A stretch of DNA of 23,765 nt from an uncultured Opitutia bacterium (GCA_903957465.1 CAJBPJ010000010.1:1-23765); one strand, 5' to 3'; positions 8,321 to 16,149 are shown, numbered from the stretch's first letter. The notes: generated from the letters alone by a model not told the origin. Translations and numbers: made by a program.

Positions 8321-8965
8321 ATGTCCTCATCTACCACTTCTGTTTCACAAGCTCTGCACTGGCGTTACGCTACTAAGAAATTCGACACGCGAAAAATTCC
8401 GGATGCCACTTGGGAAATGCTGCGTCAGTCGCTTTGCCTGACACCTTCTTCCTATGGTCTTCAGCCCTGGAAATTTGTGGTCGTCGAGAATCCTGCACTT
8501 CGTGCTAAGCTTCAACCGCACTCCTGGAACCAGACACAGATTGTCGACGCCTCTCATTTAGTCGTCTTTACACATCGTACCGAGGTTACCGAAGCAGACG
8601 TGAATCGTTTCACGCAGCTTATTTGCTCGGTTCGTGGTGCGCCTGCAGACAAAATTGAGCCTTACCGTCAGATGATGTTGGGTGGTGTGGTGAAGGGCAA
8701 AGATGCCGCCGGACAAAAAGAGTGGGCAGCCCGCCAGCTTTATATCGCTCTGGGACAACTCATGGCGGTCGCCGCTGTGCTCGAAATTGATACCTGTGCG
8801 CTCGAAGGCATTGATCCTGCGAAGTACGACGAGATTCTTGGCTTTAAGGGAACTGGCTATCAGACAGTCGTAGCGTGTGCCGTCGGTTACCGCGCCGCGG
8901 ACGATCCCTATGCTCAGGCGAAAAAGGTACGTTTCCCGACGGACCAAGTGGTGACTAAGCTCTAA
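8321..8965 (+). CDS. NfsB-type NAD(P)H-dependent nitroreductase family oxidoreductase
   Basis: FMN-dependent oxidoreductase of the nitroreductase superfamily; the physiological substrate cannot be told from sequence. The ATG at 8321 gives 214 residues, close to E. coli NfsB at 217. The frame is open back to a TTG at 8285, but those extra 12 residues are not family-like. Visible motifs are the FMN-phosphate binding RYATKKFD near the N-terminus, LTPSSYGLQPWKFVVVE, DASHLVVFTHRTEV, and the C-terminal GFKGTGYQTVVACAVGYRA. It lies 37 nt after lolD and may be co-transcribed with it or have its own promoter. It converges with the nuclease-helicase gene, 13 nt apart. No Shine-Dalgarno is seen. Confidence 0.87.
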   Translation: MSSSTTSVSQALHWRYATKKFDTRKIPDATWEMLRQSLCLTPSSYGLQPWKFVVVENPALRAKLQPHSWNQTQIVDASHLVVFTHRTEVTEADVNRFTQLICSVRGAPADKIEPYRQMMLGGVVKGKDAAGQKEWAARQLYIALGQLMAVAAVLEIDTCALEGIDPAKYDEILGFKGTGYQTVVACAVGYRAADDPYAQAKKVRFPTDQVVTKL

Positions 8966-8978
8966 GCTTCTTTCGCGT

Positions 8979-11270
8979 TTAACTCCGCAGCCAACTTAGG
9001 AAGGACTCGTCATCAACGAGTACTTCTGGGTCGCCGTATTCAGGGGAAAGTGCGGCACGGTAAGTTTCAGCGCCGAATCTTCGACAGTGTAGGAGAACGC
9101 GTGCGCTTTGTCCGGGGGCTCGGACAAGACGTCCCAGCGCCTGATTAACTTTGCGCATGCCTGGACGTACGTAAGCCAGGGCGAACGGATCTTCCGCGCC
9201 CGCTTGCTCGAACATCTTACGTCGCGCTTCTTGCAGGGCGTTGACCTCAGGAAGAGCTGGTCCGATGACGACGGCAGTCCCGATTCGTCCACCGAGCAAA
9301 TCGATACCTTCCCCGAGAGCTCCACCGACAATCAGACAGAGAATTGATCCCGGTTGAAGCGATTGATCGAGGAAGCGGCTCATACCATCTGGACGTAATC
9401 CGCGTGGCTGGGTTGCAATGAGCGCCCGCGGGTTTGTCGCTTTTAAAACAGCGGCAACCGATTCGGCATATTTATAGGAAGGGAAAAATGCCGCAACCGG
9501 TCCTTCGGCCTCCGCGAGTTGAGCTAATGTTTCTGCCGTCTTAGCGTGGTGTTGTTCGCGGGTTTTGTAGCGCGTATCCACACGACCATCGATGGCAACG
9601 CGGTAGGCCTCATGGCGCCACGGTGCGAGTGCGTCGATGCGAACGAGATTTTCGGGTTCGAGTCCGCAATCAGCCGCGAGTGCACCGCGTGGACCCGGTG
9701 TGCCCGTCAGTAGAAGTGTGTGCGCTTGTTGCTGCAGACGTTCGCCGATGGTTTTCGCAGCGGTTAGGCAATCGAGGTTCAAGGTGCTGGCTTCGGGTGA
9801 CCATAGCAACCAACCAGCATCCATGGATTCGAGGCGTGCTTGCCAGAGCACTGCATTCATGGCTACGCGCGCAGCTCTTTCGGGTAGCGTGTCGATATCG
9901 AGCGGGTGTTCAGCGGCGAGAACGATGAATCGATCGGCATGTCCAATAGCCTCTAAGCGATCATCGGGATCAACCGTATCCGCTTTGGGTAGGCGCTGAA
10001 GGAAGGCGGACCAAGCGAGTAAGGCGTCAATCCATTGGCGCGGTGCCTGCGCTGAGGCGAGTTCGTTAGCGGCGTCTTCAACGGCCGTCGCATTGGCGCT
10101 GAGCGAGAGACATTCAGCCACTCGCTCAGGCAAATTATGTGCTTCGTCGACAATCAACACATGGTCACTTTCAAACCAGCCAGGAAGCAGTTCGAGTGCG
10201 GGGCGCTGCGCAGGTGAGAAGAGATAGTTGTAGTCACAGATGACGACATCGGCTTCTGCCACCATTGCCTTGGTGATAAGCCAGGGAGGAACTTTTGCCA
10301 TTCGTCCGAGTTGTCGAACGAGTCCTAAGTCTGCACCCTGTTCTAAAAGTTTAGCGGGTATAATCCCTGCTTTAGCCCAATTTCTCCGGATGTCCGTTGG
10401 GTCATCCGGCATGCCTTCGAGTTCGTGTTCACTACGTGGACGTAACACCACAGCGCGTAACTCTTTAGCGGTAGCTAATCGGCGAAGTTCCGTAATGACC
10501 TGAAGTTGCCCGGTTCCCTTGCCGGTGACATACATTAATTTCCCGGCGCGCCCCGAGCGTAGCAGTGAGAGGCCATGTCGAAGGGATGATGATGTTTTCC
10601 CAAATCCAGTTGGGGCGACGAAAAGACGCAGAGGGTTCCCGGTGCTCGACTCAAGTTCTTCGCCCGCTGTTAGCCACTCAGGTCGGGGATCTGCAAAGGG
10701 CAATCGGTCGGGCAGGGCGAGGAGACGTGCGTGTGATTCGCGACGATTCTCGGCGTGCGCTGCAATCGCTTCTGCCTGCGACAGCAGGGCTTGTTCAGCC
10801 ATCTCATCGAGGGCAACGGCTTGGACGGTGCCATCGGCTGGGTCGACAAAAACAACTTCACCGACAACTGATTTTACTTCGGGTCGAATACGAGCGGCAT
10901 GACAGTAAACTGCGAGCTGCAGAAAGTGATGTGGGTAGCGTTCCCGTAATTTATCTGGCGCGCGAGGCAGTCCGCCGAGGACAGTTTTAATTTCGCGAAT
11001 AAAGACGTTGCCATGTGTTTCGCGCCATTGGTCCGCACGACCTGCGATAGCTAACGTCCATCCCAATGACTTTAATTCACAGGCAACCCCAACTTCAAAC
11101 TGCCAGCCATCGTTGGCCGATTCAGCTTGTTGGCGTAACGTTTCGTGCCACTGACGGCCGGCTTCGGCGCGCCATGCAGGCACACTTGCGCCTGCGGCAG
11201 GTCCTGGTCGGAACGTTGCAAAACTTTGAGCGCTCAGGTCAATGCGCCAAGCCTTGGTATCGATGCGCAT
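8979..11270 (-). CDS. PD-(D/E)XK nuclease fused to XPD/DinG-like superfamily 2 helicase
   Basis: Predicted DNA-processing enzyme of 763 residues. The N-terminal domain (about 1-190) has the Cas4/RecB-type nuclease motifs in order: H42 (AGRQWHETL), D80 (IAGRADQW), E93-x-K95 (FIREIKTV) and Q118/Y122 (HHFLQLAVYCHAA). The C-terminal part is an XPD/DinG helicase: Walker A APTGFGKT (219-226), DEAH box 375-378 in LIVDEAHNLPERV, motif III TLLLTGTPG, motif V VGGALGEGIDLLGG, and motif VI KVNQALGRLVR (708-717). Between Walker A and DEAH there is only one cysteine (C345), so the four-cysteine iron-sulfur cluster of XPD, and of many DinG proteins, is absent. Its ATG shares one base with the stop of the RecO-like gene, so the two are translationally coupled. 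A role in repair or recombination is inferred. Confidence 0.85.
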   Translation of the reverse strand: MRIDTKAWRIDLSAQSFATFRPGPAAGASVPAWRAEAGRQWHETLRQQAESANDGWQFEVGVACELKSLGWTLAIAGRADQWRETHGNVFIREIKTVLGGLPRAPDKLRERYPHHFLQLAVYCHAARIRPEVKSVVGEVVFVDPADGTVQAVALDEMAEQALLSQAEAIAAHAENRRESHARLLALPDRLPFADPRPEWLTAGEELESSTGNPLRLFVAPTGFGKTSSSLRHGLSLLRSGRAGKLMYVTGKGTGQLQVITELRRLATAKELRAVVLRPRSEHELEGMPDDPTDIRRNWAKAGIIPAKLLEQGADLGLVRQLGRMAKVPPWLITKAMVAEADVVICDYNYLFSPAQRPALELLPGWFESDHVLIVDEAHNLPERVAECLSLSANATAVEDAANELASAQAPRQWIDALLAWSAFLQRLPKADTVDPDDRLEAIGHADRFIVLAAEHPLDIDTLPERAARVAMNAVLWQARLESMDAGWLLWSPEASTLNLDCLTAAKTIGERLQQQAHTLLLTGTPGPRGALAADCGLEPENLVRIDALAPWRHEAYRVAIDGRVDTRYKTREQHHAKTAETLAQLAEAEGPVAAFFPSYKYAESVAAVLKATNPRALIATQPRGLRPDGMSRFLDQSLQPGSILCLIVGGALGEGIDLLGGRIGTAVVIGPALPEVNALQEARRKMFEQAGAEDPFALAYVRPGMRKVNQALGRLVRAPGQSARVLLHCRRFGAETYRAALSPEYGDPEVLVDDESFLSWLRS

Positions 11271-11872
11271 CAGGGCAGTACGTAATGGACTTCACCCACT
11301 GCCCACCGTTCTAAATCTTGTGCAAGATCTTGGACGTCTGCGGTGCTGGCCGATTGTGTATCGAGTGGTTGCGAAAGAACTCCTGTAGCGATTTCGCGAC
11401 GACTCCCGAGTCGACCAAGCCAATCTGCCTCAACGGGCCAGCCGCCATCTTTTAATAACAGCCAGAGAGCTTTGACGTACGCTGCATCTGGGCGCGGACG
11501 GTCTGCCATGGCGTGTAAGGTCTCGCGGGTAATTTGGAAGGCAACGGGCGCGGATTCGGGAGGCGGTGGGTTGCGACGAATAATACCCGCAAGTCGACTC
11601 GCCCGCTCGAGGGCAACGTGGCTTTTTCCTAAACCCGGCAGGCGCTGGAGTGCACGGTACTCCCGCACAAAGCGATTCGCACCTCCGCTCGATTTCTCCA
11701 AGGTGACTTCCGCTTCATCAAAAATATCGGGTTGGGCAACGCCGGCACGACGACTCGGCCGTATGAGACAGCGTACAAGGCCTTCTTCCGCCTCAAGCAA
11801 TGTGAGCAGGGTGTGAGATTCTCCCGAAGGCTCGCGGCCGAGGACGAGGCAGCGCAATGCGCCTGACCCCAT
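11270..11872 (-). CDS. recO: RecO-like DNA repair protein, short form
   Basis: Probable RecO, the OB-fold protein that loads RecA onto SSB-coated single-stranded DNA in the RecFOR pathway. It has 200 residues, shorter than the roughly 240 usual for RecO. The N-terminus resembles the RecO OB fold: ALRCLVLGREPSGESHTLLTLL, then LVRCLIRPSRR. A helical stretch (VREYRALQRLPG onward, about 69-100) fits the following helical domain. The cysteine-based zinc site found in many RecO proteins is absent. It starts 2 nt after the DUF502 gene and overlaps the downstream nuclease-helicase by one base. The match is recognisable but not strong. A lineage-specific RecO relative without full function cannot be excluded. 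Confidence 0.62.
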   Translation of the reverse strand: MGSGALRCLVLGREPSGESHTLLTLLEAEEGLVRCLIRPSRRAGVAQPDIFDEAEVTLEKSSGGANRFVREYRALQRLPGLGKSHVALERASRLAGIIRRNPPPPESAPVAFQITRETLHAMADRPRPDAAYVKALWLLLKDGGWPVEADWLGRLGSRREIATGVLSQPLDTQSASTADVQDLAQDLERWAVGEVHYVLP

Positions 11873-11874
11873 AA

Positions 11875-12561
11875 TCAGTCTTTATTCTCCCCTGATTTTG
11901 GCATGACGGCGCCAAAGGAGACGAGTAATCCGATTGCCTGAGATACGCGCAGCTGAGTCTCGCGGATCTGGTGTGGTTCTACTTGTAAGATGAAGCCCGC
12001 TGTCGGTGCAGGCGCATTGGGTACAAAAACATTAACCACTTTACGCCCGAGCGCTTCATTAAAGATTTCAGGCTGTTCGTTGGTGACGAAACCAATGCTC
12101 CAGCAACCTTCTCGCGGAAATTCAACCAAGACCACACGGCGGAATACTTCTTTGTTTTGACCGCTGAGCGCATCGACCATTTGGCGGATGGATCCGTATA
12201 ATGAACTTAGGCCGGGCACGCGCTCAACAACCCGGCTAAACCATTTACTGAGAATTCGACCAAAGAGCCGCTTCGAAATAAAACCCACAACCGTCAGGAC
12301 CATCGCCATGACGATGGCGGAGACCACAACGATGATGGTATGCCAGATGCCTGTGTTAAAATCAGGTAAAGGCTGTTGAATGCTATGAAAGCCCCAGGTT
12401 GCAGCCATTTGTGTCAGCGGCTGCACATACCGACCAATTAAATCCATCAAGAAGAAGAGCACCGCGAAGGTGATCCCGATCGGCAGGAGCAAGAATAGGC
12501 CTGTCAAAAAATTGTGACCAATTCGCGAGAGCAGGGTGCGTTGTTCGCCTTGAGAATCCAT
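11875..12561 (-). CDS. DUF502 family inner-membrane protein
   Basis: Membrane protein of the DUF502 family, related to plant LIKE-COV proteins; its biochemical function is unknown. It has 228 residues. Two membrane helices lie near the N-terminus: about 13-36 (FLTGLFLLLPIGITFAVLFF) and about 71-94 (HTIIVVVSAIVMAMVLTVVG). Between them is the IGRYVQPL loop, typical of the family. The soluble C-terminal region contains VERVPGLSSLYGSIRQ, VVLVEFPREGCWSIGFVT and VFVPNAPAPTAGFI, the diagnostic DUF502 motifs. It is the first gene of the three-gene minus-strand unit with recO and the nuclease-helicase, and is divergent from the SOUL gene across 91 nt. The functional link to the DNA-repair genes is unclear. 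The ATG at 12559-12561 has no Shine-Dalgarno. Confidence 0.92.
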   Translation of the reverse strand: MDSQGEQRTLLSRIGHNFLTGLFLLLPIGITFAVLFFLMDLIGRYVQPLTQMAATWGFHSIQQPLPDFNTGIWHTIIVVVSAIVMAMVLTVVGFISKRLFGRILSKWFSRVVERVPGLSSLYGSIRQMVDALSGQNKEVFRRVVLVEFPREGCWSIGFVTNEQPEIFNEALGRKVVNVFVPNAPAPTAGFILQVEPHQIRETQLRVSQAIGLLVSFGAVMPKSGENKD

Positions 12562-12652
12562 CTATTTAGAGAATACCTAAGCTGGGTGGGATGCAAGCGT
12601 CTGTCAGTAGATAGATGTTTGCTAAATGCCCAAGCTGTTGTAACTACGGTGT

Positions 12653-13204
12653 ATGAGAGCGGTCTTATTTATGTGTGCTTTACTCCCCTCTTTTTTGCGT
12701 GGCACCGAAGAAGCCTACGCGCGGACGGATGCAGAGGTCTGTGAATTCAAGACGCTTCCTTCGGCTCGGTTGATGGTCGCGACGACTCCGGAAGGTTACT
12801 TCGGCTCAAACAATCAAATGTTTGGTAAACTCTTTCGCTACATCCAAAGTAACAAAATTCCGATGACTGCGCCGGTTGAAGCAAAAGTAGAGCCCGGTGC
12901 GATGTACTTCTATTGTGATAGCGAATCAGCGAAACGTGACGATCTTAAGGAAACTTCTGAAATAGCGATTCAGTCGGTGCCCGAGCGTACGGTCGCGGCG
13001 ATTGGTATTCGTGGAAGCTATACCCAAAAATCTTACCAAGATAATTTAACGAAGCTTCAGGACTGGCTTAAGACCCAGTTGGAATACGAAGCCATTGGTG
13101 AACCCTATGCTGTTTATTGGAATAGCCCGTTCGTTCCCGGCTTCTTAAAGCGCAGCGAAGTACACATCCCTGTGCGCATTAAGCCGGTGCCGCTAAAGCG
13201 CTAA
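12653..13204 (+). CDS. SOUL-family haem-binding protein, predicted secreted
   Basis: Belongs to the SOUL/HBP haem-binding family; some members bind haem or porphyrin, but haem binding here is inferred. It has 183 residues. The N-terminus (MRAVLFMCALLPSFLRG, about 1-22) looks like a signal peptide, suggesting periplasmic location. Family features are VCEFKTLPSARLMVATTPEG, FGKLFRYIQSNKIPMTAPV (the conserved IPMTAPV box), AAIGIRGSYTQKSYQDNLTKL, and the C-terminal YAVYWNSPFVPGFLKRSEVHIPV. It stands alone on the plus strand, divergent from the DUF502 gene and convergent with pyrD (30 nt between stops). No Shine-Dalgarno precedes the ATG. Confidence 0.88.
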   Translation: MRAVLFMCALLPSFLRGTEEAYARTDAEVCEFKTLPSARLMVATTPEGYFGSNNQMFGKLFRYIQSNKIPMTAPVEAKVEPGAMYFYCDSESAKRDDLKETSEIAIQSVPERTVAAIGIRGSYTQKSYQDNLTKLQDWLKTQLEYEAIGEPYAVYWNSPFVPGFLKRSEVHIPVRIKPVPLKR

Positions 13205-13234
13205 GCAATCGACTGCGGTCTTTTCTTGTACGGA

Positions 13235-14296
13235 TTAAATCCAGGTTAACTGGCGCCAAGCCAGTCCCTGAGCCACTTCGCGGGCGAGAGCAGGTCCGCG
13301 GAAAACTAGGCCGGAGTAAATTTGGACCAGCGCTGCACCTTCATCCATGAAGCGACCCGCGTCGGCAGCTGAGAGAATACCTCCACAGCCAATAACAGGT
13401 ATGCGCCCGTCGGATGTTTTGCAAAGGTAGCGTACGGCTTCTAGCGCACGTGGAAGAAGAGGGGCGCCACTTAAGCCACCAGTAACTTCGCAAGCCTCGG
13501 TACCGTGTGGGCGAGAAATGGTGGTATTGCTCGCAATGATTCCTGAAAAAGATGTTTCAGCGACGACAGCGAGGATGTCATCGAGTTGTCGCGGGTTGAG
13601 GTCGGGAGCAATCTTTAGGAATAGTGGACGCGATCCTTCGGTGAGTTCTCGATTCGCTTTCTGAATTTGCGAGAGTAGCGAAAGGAGTGGGCCGCGATCC
13701 TGGAGTGTGCGCAGTCCGGGTGTGTTTGGGCTGCTGATGTTGATTGCAATGTAGTCAGCGTGAGGGGCTAAGGCTTTGAAGGAGGCAAGGTAATCGTTGG
13801 CCACGGCTTCGCGGTCGGATGGATCGACGATCTTGGACTTACCAATATTGATGCCCAACGGGGCAACCCGGTTGCCGCGCTTTGGTCCACTGGCAATCCT
13901 GCGGGCAATAGCTTCCGAACCTATGTTGGGGAAACCGTAGCGATTAACGACAGCCCGAAGGCTTGGGTAGCGGAAAACACGGGGTTTTTCATTCCCAGGC
14001 TGTGCATGCCATGTGGCAGTACCTATTTCTACGTGTCCAAAGCCCAGTGCAGCGGCCCCTTTCCAGCCCAAAGCGTCTTTATCAAATCCAGCGGCCAACC
14101 CTACGAAGTTAGGAAAAGACAGCCCAGCGACCTTAATGGGCTTAGCCCCGGCAGGCGTGACTGAGCGTTCGAGCCAGGCCCGAAGTGGGCCTGTAGAGCC
14201 AAGTAGGGCCATTCCACGAAGGGCTAGGGTATGGGCTGCTTCAGGGTTCATCGCGAAGAGCGCCCGAGTTGCCACTTTTTCGTAAAGGATTCCCAT
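13235..14296 (-). CDS. pyrD: Dihydroorotate dehydrogenase, quinone-dependent (class 2)
   Basis: FMN enzyme that oxidises dihydroorotate to orotate in pyrimidine synthesis, passing electrons to membrane quinone. It has 353 residues, the class 2 length. An N-terminal extension (about 1-45, EKVATRALFAMNPEAAHTLALRG) is typical of the membrane-associated class. Core motifs are GLAAGFDKDA (66-75), QPGNEKPRVFR, NRYGFPNIG (118-126), the active-site region NISSPNTPGLR (186-196, catalytic Ser 188/189), LFLKIAPDL, SNTT, GGLSGAPL, GCGGI and QIYSGLVFRGP. GTATWHAQPGN departs from the usual GTVTP-like text but keeps the downstream FMN-site residues. It is monocistronic and divergent from the unrecognised gene at 14397. 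No Shine-Dalgarno is seen. Confidence 0.96.
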   Translation of the reverse strand: MGILYEKVATRALFAMNPEAAHTLALRGMALLGSTGPLRAWLERSVTPAGAKPIKVAGLSFPNFVGLAAGFDKDALGWKGAAALGFGHVEIGTATWHAQPGNEKPRVFRYPSLRAVVNRYGFPNIGSEAIARRIASGPKRGNRVAPLGINIGKSKIVDPSDREAVANDYLASFKALAPHADYIAINISSPNTPGLRTLQDRGPLLSLLSQIQKANRELTEGSRPLFLKIAPDLNPRQLDDILAVVAETSFSGIIASNTTISRPHGTEACEVTGGLSGAPLLPRALEAVRYLCKTSDGRIPVIGCGGILSAADAGRFMDEGAALVQIYSGLVFRGPALAREVAQGLAWRQLTWI

Positions 14297-14396
14297 GGGG
14301 TCATCATGAGTGGCCTTTTGGCTAAGGAGAAGTCGGAAGGAGGGGGTTTCTCAAAACTATTGCCAGCCAGCGTAGGTCTGACATTTCCAAACCCGC

Positions 14397-15137
14397 ATGC
14401 CTCCCTCGTCGTCCAAGCTGAATTGGTCTACCGTCCGTTTTGACAAGAAAGCCGCCCTGTGGTGGGTCAAAGAGACATCCGACCCTCGCCACTACGAGCC
14501 CGATGGCCTCGGCATTCTTGATCCGCGTCAAATGACGTGGGTTCTCGACATGCTTGACCCGCTCCGCGAGTACGGACTTTCCAACGAAATTATCGAAGCT
14601 GCCTTTATTCCGTTTCAAATTCAAACAGTTGATAAGGACGATCTCGTCAAGTTGGCGCGCGTGGCTGAGCACTTGCTTGAGTCCGAAGAGATGCTCTTTG
14701 GTCTGCCTAACGTGAAGGATGGCGACAAGGGTGCCTATGCAGATTTCCTCGAGCACATCATGCGCCTGCGCGTGAAGTTCTTAAACGACAACATTAAGCT
14801 CGAGCAGAAGTTGACCTACGAAGACATCGATGAGCATGTTGGCGACATTCGTAACCAAGCTCTGATTGAAGCTCGCGACATTCATCCACTCGAAGAAATC
14901 ACCGATATCTTGGACTTTGTGCCCGAAGGTCACGAATTGCCTGTCGACGACGAGGATGATGAAGCCAAGCCCGCCCGTCGTCGCCCAGAAGACGAGATCG
15001 AAGATCTCCCTGAGGCAGACGAAAAACTTTCCGAAGATGAAACGATGCGCTGGGGCGACGAAGAAGAGCGCGGTGGTGAAGGTGGCGAAAGCAGTGAAGG
15101 CGGAGAGTCCTCCGGCCGTTCGCGCAAACGCCGCTAA
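14397..15137 (+). CDS. Unrecognised protein with acidic, probably disordered C-terminal tail
   Basis: I do not recognise this family. It has 246 residues. The first part (about 7-180) is probably helical and folded: it has a tryptophan-rich N-terminus (SKLNWSTVRFDKKAALWWVKE), a LDPRQMTWVLDMLDPLREYGLS stretch, several amphipathic helices, and a segment LTYEDIDEHVGDIRNQALIEARD. Residues 183-240 are highly acidic and low in complexity (DDEDDE, EDEIEDLPEADEK, GGEGGESSEGGESSG), then end with basic RSRKRR. No signal peptide or membrane segment is visible, so it is probably cytoplasmic. Coding quality is good, with no overlap with pyrD, and the stop abuts that of the protease gene. The tail might bind basic proteins or act as a charged linker, but this is speculation. 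No Shine-Dalgarno is seen. Confidence 0.75.
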   Translation: MPPSSSKLNWSTVRFDKKAALWWVKETSDPRHYEPDGLGILDPRQMTWVLDMLDPLREYGLSNEIIEAAFIPFQIQTVDKDDLVKLARVAEHLLESEEMLFGLPNVKDGDKGAYADFLEHIMRLRVKFLNDNIKLEQKLTYEDIDEHVGDIRNQALIEARDIHPLEEITDILDFVPEGHELPVDDEDDEAKPARRRPEDEIEDLPEADEKLSEDETMRWGDEEERGGEGGESSEGGESSGRSRKRR

Positions 15138-16088
15138 TCAGCGCGCTGGCGTTTCTGTAGGCTTGGGCGACGTCGCAGGTTTACCTGCGGCGGAGCTACC
15201 CTTGAAGTCAGATTGTTTCGTCGTGGCTATTACCTTGTCGCTACCAACCGAAGGGTAGAGCCAAACACGGCGACTATCGCGATCGATGGCAATCGGTTGC
15301 GCCATTAGAAAGTCATCGCCCAAGATATTATGCTCTTCGTCGCGGTAGAAGGTAATGCCTTTCAGCGGCATATTGCCGAGGCGTAAGGACTTAATTAAGC
15401 AGACCTCTTGTTTTACAAAGGAGACGCCACGTACGGTCGCCACGCTTCCGTAGCCACGAAAGATGGTTTTTCCAGTAAACTTCATGGATGTCAGGTACGA
15501 TCGTGAAGCGCCTGAATCAATGAGCACAGGAACTTTACGACCATCGACGACGATATTAACGTTACAATGTCCGCCCCGACTGAAACAGGGGACTTCATGT
15601 GCAGCGGATGTATCGGGCACGGCACCAATCAGCATCGTGCGATTGGCTAGGTCCATATAGAAAGGTCCTTTAAAGAGAATGTCTGCGCCGATGAGACCAT
15701 CAAACTTCATTCCTTTAAGCGCGAGCACCGCCACATGGAAGTTGCTCCAGGTACCGCCGCCCATTTCGAGTTTATCAATGCGCACGTAATCAATTTCGCT
15801 TTTCCCAGTATTACCCATCGTGGGCAAAGTCATCTCTGGCTTGAGGTTGAGCTTGGCGGCCGCCGCTTCCGTCAACACCCCTAGCCCTTGGCAACCGGTG
15901 TCGACACCGAACACTAAATCGACGCCATTGACCTTAACTTTAACCGTGGGAATTTCACGCATGATGATGTGCACATTTGCGTAGCCCGCTTCTGGCATTT
16001 GAATTTCAGGCTTCAGCAACTTTTGTTGCTGAGCATTCACCAGAGAGGTCAGTGCAAGCAGAAGGCAGGTGAAAAGGTTGCGGGGCAT
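15138..16088 (-). CDS. Retropepsin-like aspartyl protease, predicted secreted
   Basis: Predicted aspartic protease of the retropepsin-like fold, with two catalytic half-sites in one chain: D63-T-G in LVFGVDTGCQGLGVL and D191-S-G in VPVLIDSGASRSYL. Each is followed by hydrophobic turns of the GLIGADIL / HNILGDDFL type, as in pepsin-like lobes. It has 316 residues. The N-terminus (MPRNLFTCLLLALTSLVNAQ, cleavage near 19-20) is a clear signal peptide, so the protein acts in the periplasm or outside. The last 30 residues are Pro/Ser/Thr-rich. It lies 61 nt downstream of lnt on the same strand, and its stop directly abuts the stop of the convergent acidic-tail gene. Proteolytic activity and substrate are not shown by sequence; non-proteolytic relatives exist. 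Confidence 0.8.
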   Translation of the reverse strand: MPRNLFTCLLLALTSLVNAQQQKLLKPEIQMPEAGYANVHIIMREIPTVKVKVNGVDLVFGVDTGCQGLGVLTEAAAAKLNLKPEMTLPTMGNTGKSEIDYVRIDKLEMGGGTWSNFHVAVLALKGMKFDGLIGADILFKGPFYMDLANRTMLIGAVPDTSAAHEVPCFSRGGHCNVNIVVDGRKVPVLIDSGASRSYLTSMKFTGKTIFRGYGSVATVRGVSFVKQEVCLIKSLRLGNMPLKGITFYRDEEHNILGDDFLMAQPIAIDRDSRRVWLYPSVGSDKVIATTKQSDFKGSSAAGKPATSPKPTETPAR

Positions 16089-16108
16089 AGTTATCTCTGT
16101 AAGTAAGC

Positions 16109-16141
16109 GAGACAGGCCGAGAGTTCCGTCTCTTTTGTTTT
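16109..16141 (+). terminator. Terminator-like hairpin with T-rich tail (plus orientation), doubtful
   Basis: In the 61-nt gap between lnt and the protease gene, GAGAC (16109-16113) pairs with GTCTC (16128-16132), and GG/CC can extend the stem past a bulged A. The stem is followed by TTTTGTTTT on the plus strand. It looks like an intrinsic terminator, but both neighbouring genes lie on the minus strand, so it would stop antisense transcription. It may be chance. Confidence 0.25.
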
Positions 16142-16149
16142 ACGGTGAA

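Noticed and set aside
8957..8973. AAGCT/AGCTT hairpin at the nitroreductase stop
   Set aside because: A 5-bp stem with a 3-nt loop and only CTTT after it is too weak to call.
11343..11816. 157-codon plus-strand open frame
   Set aside because: It is antisense to the RecO-like gene and has biased, non-protein-like composition.
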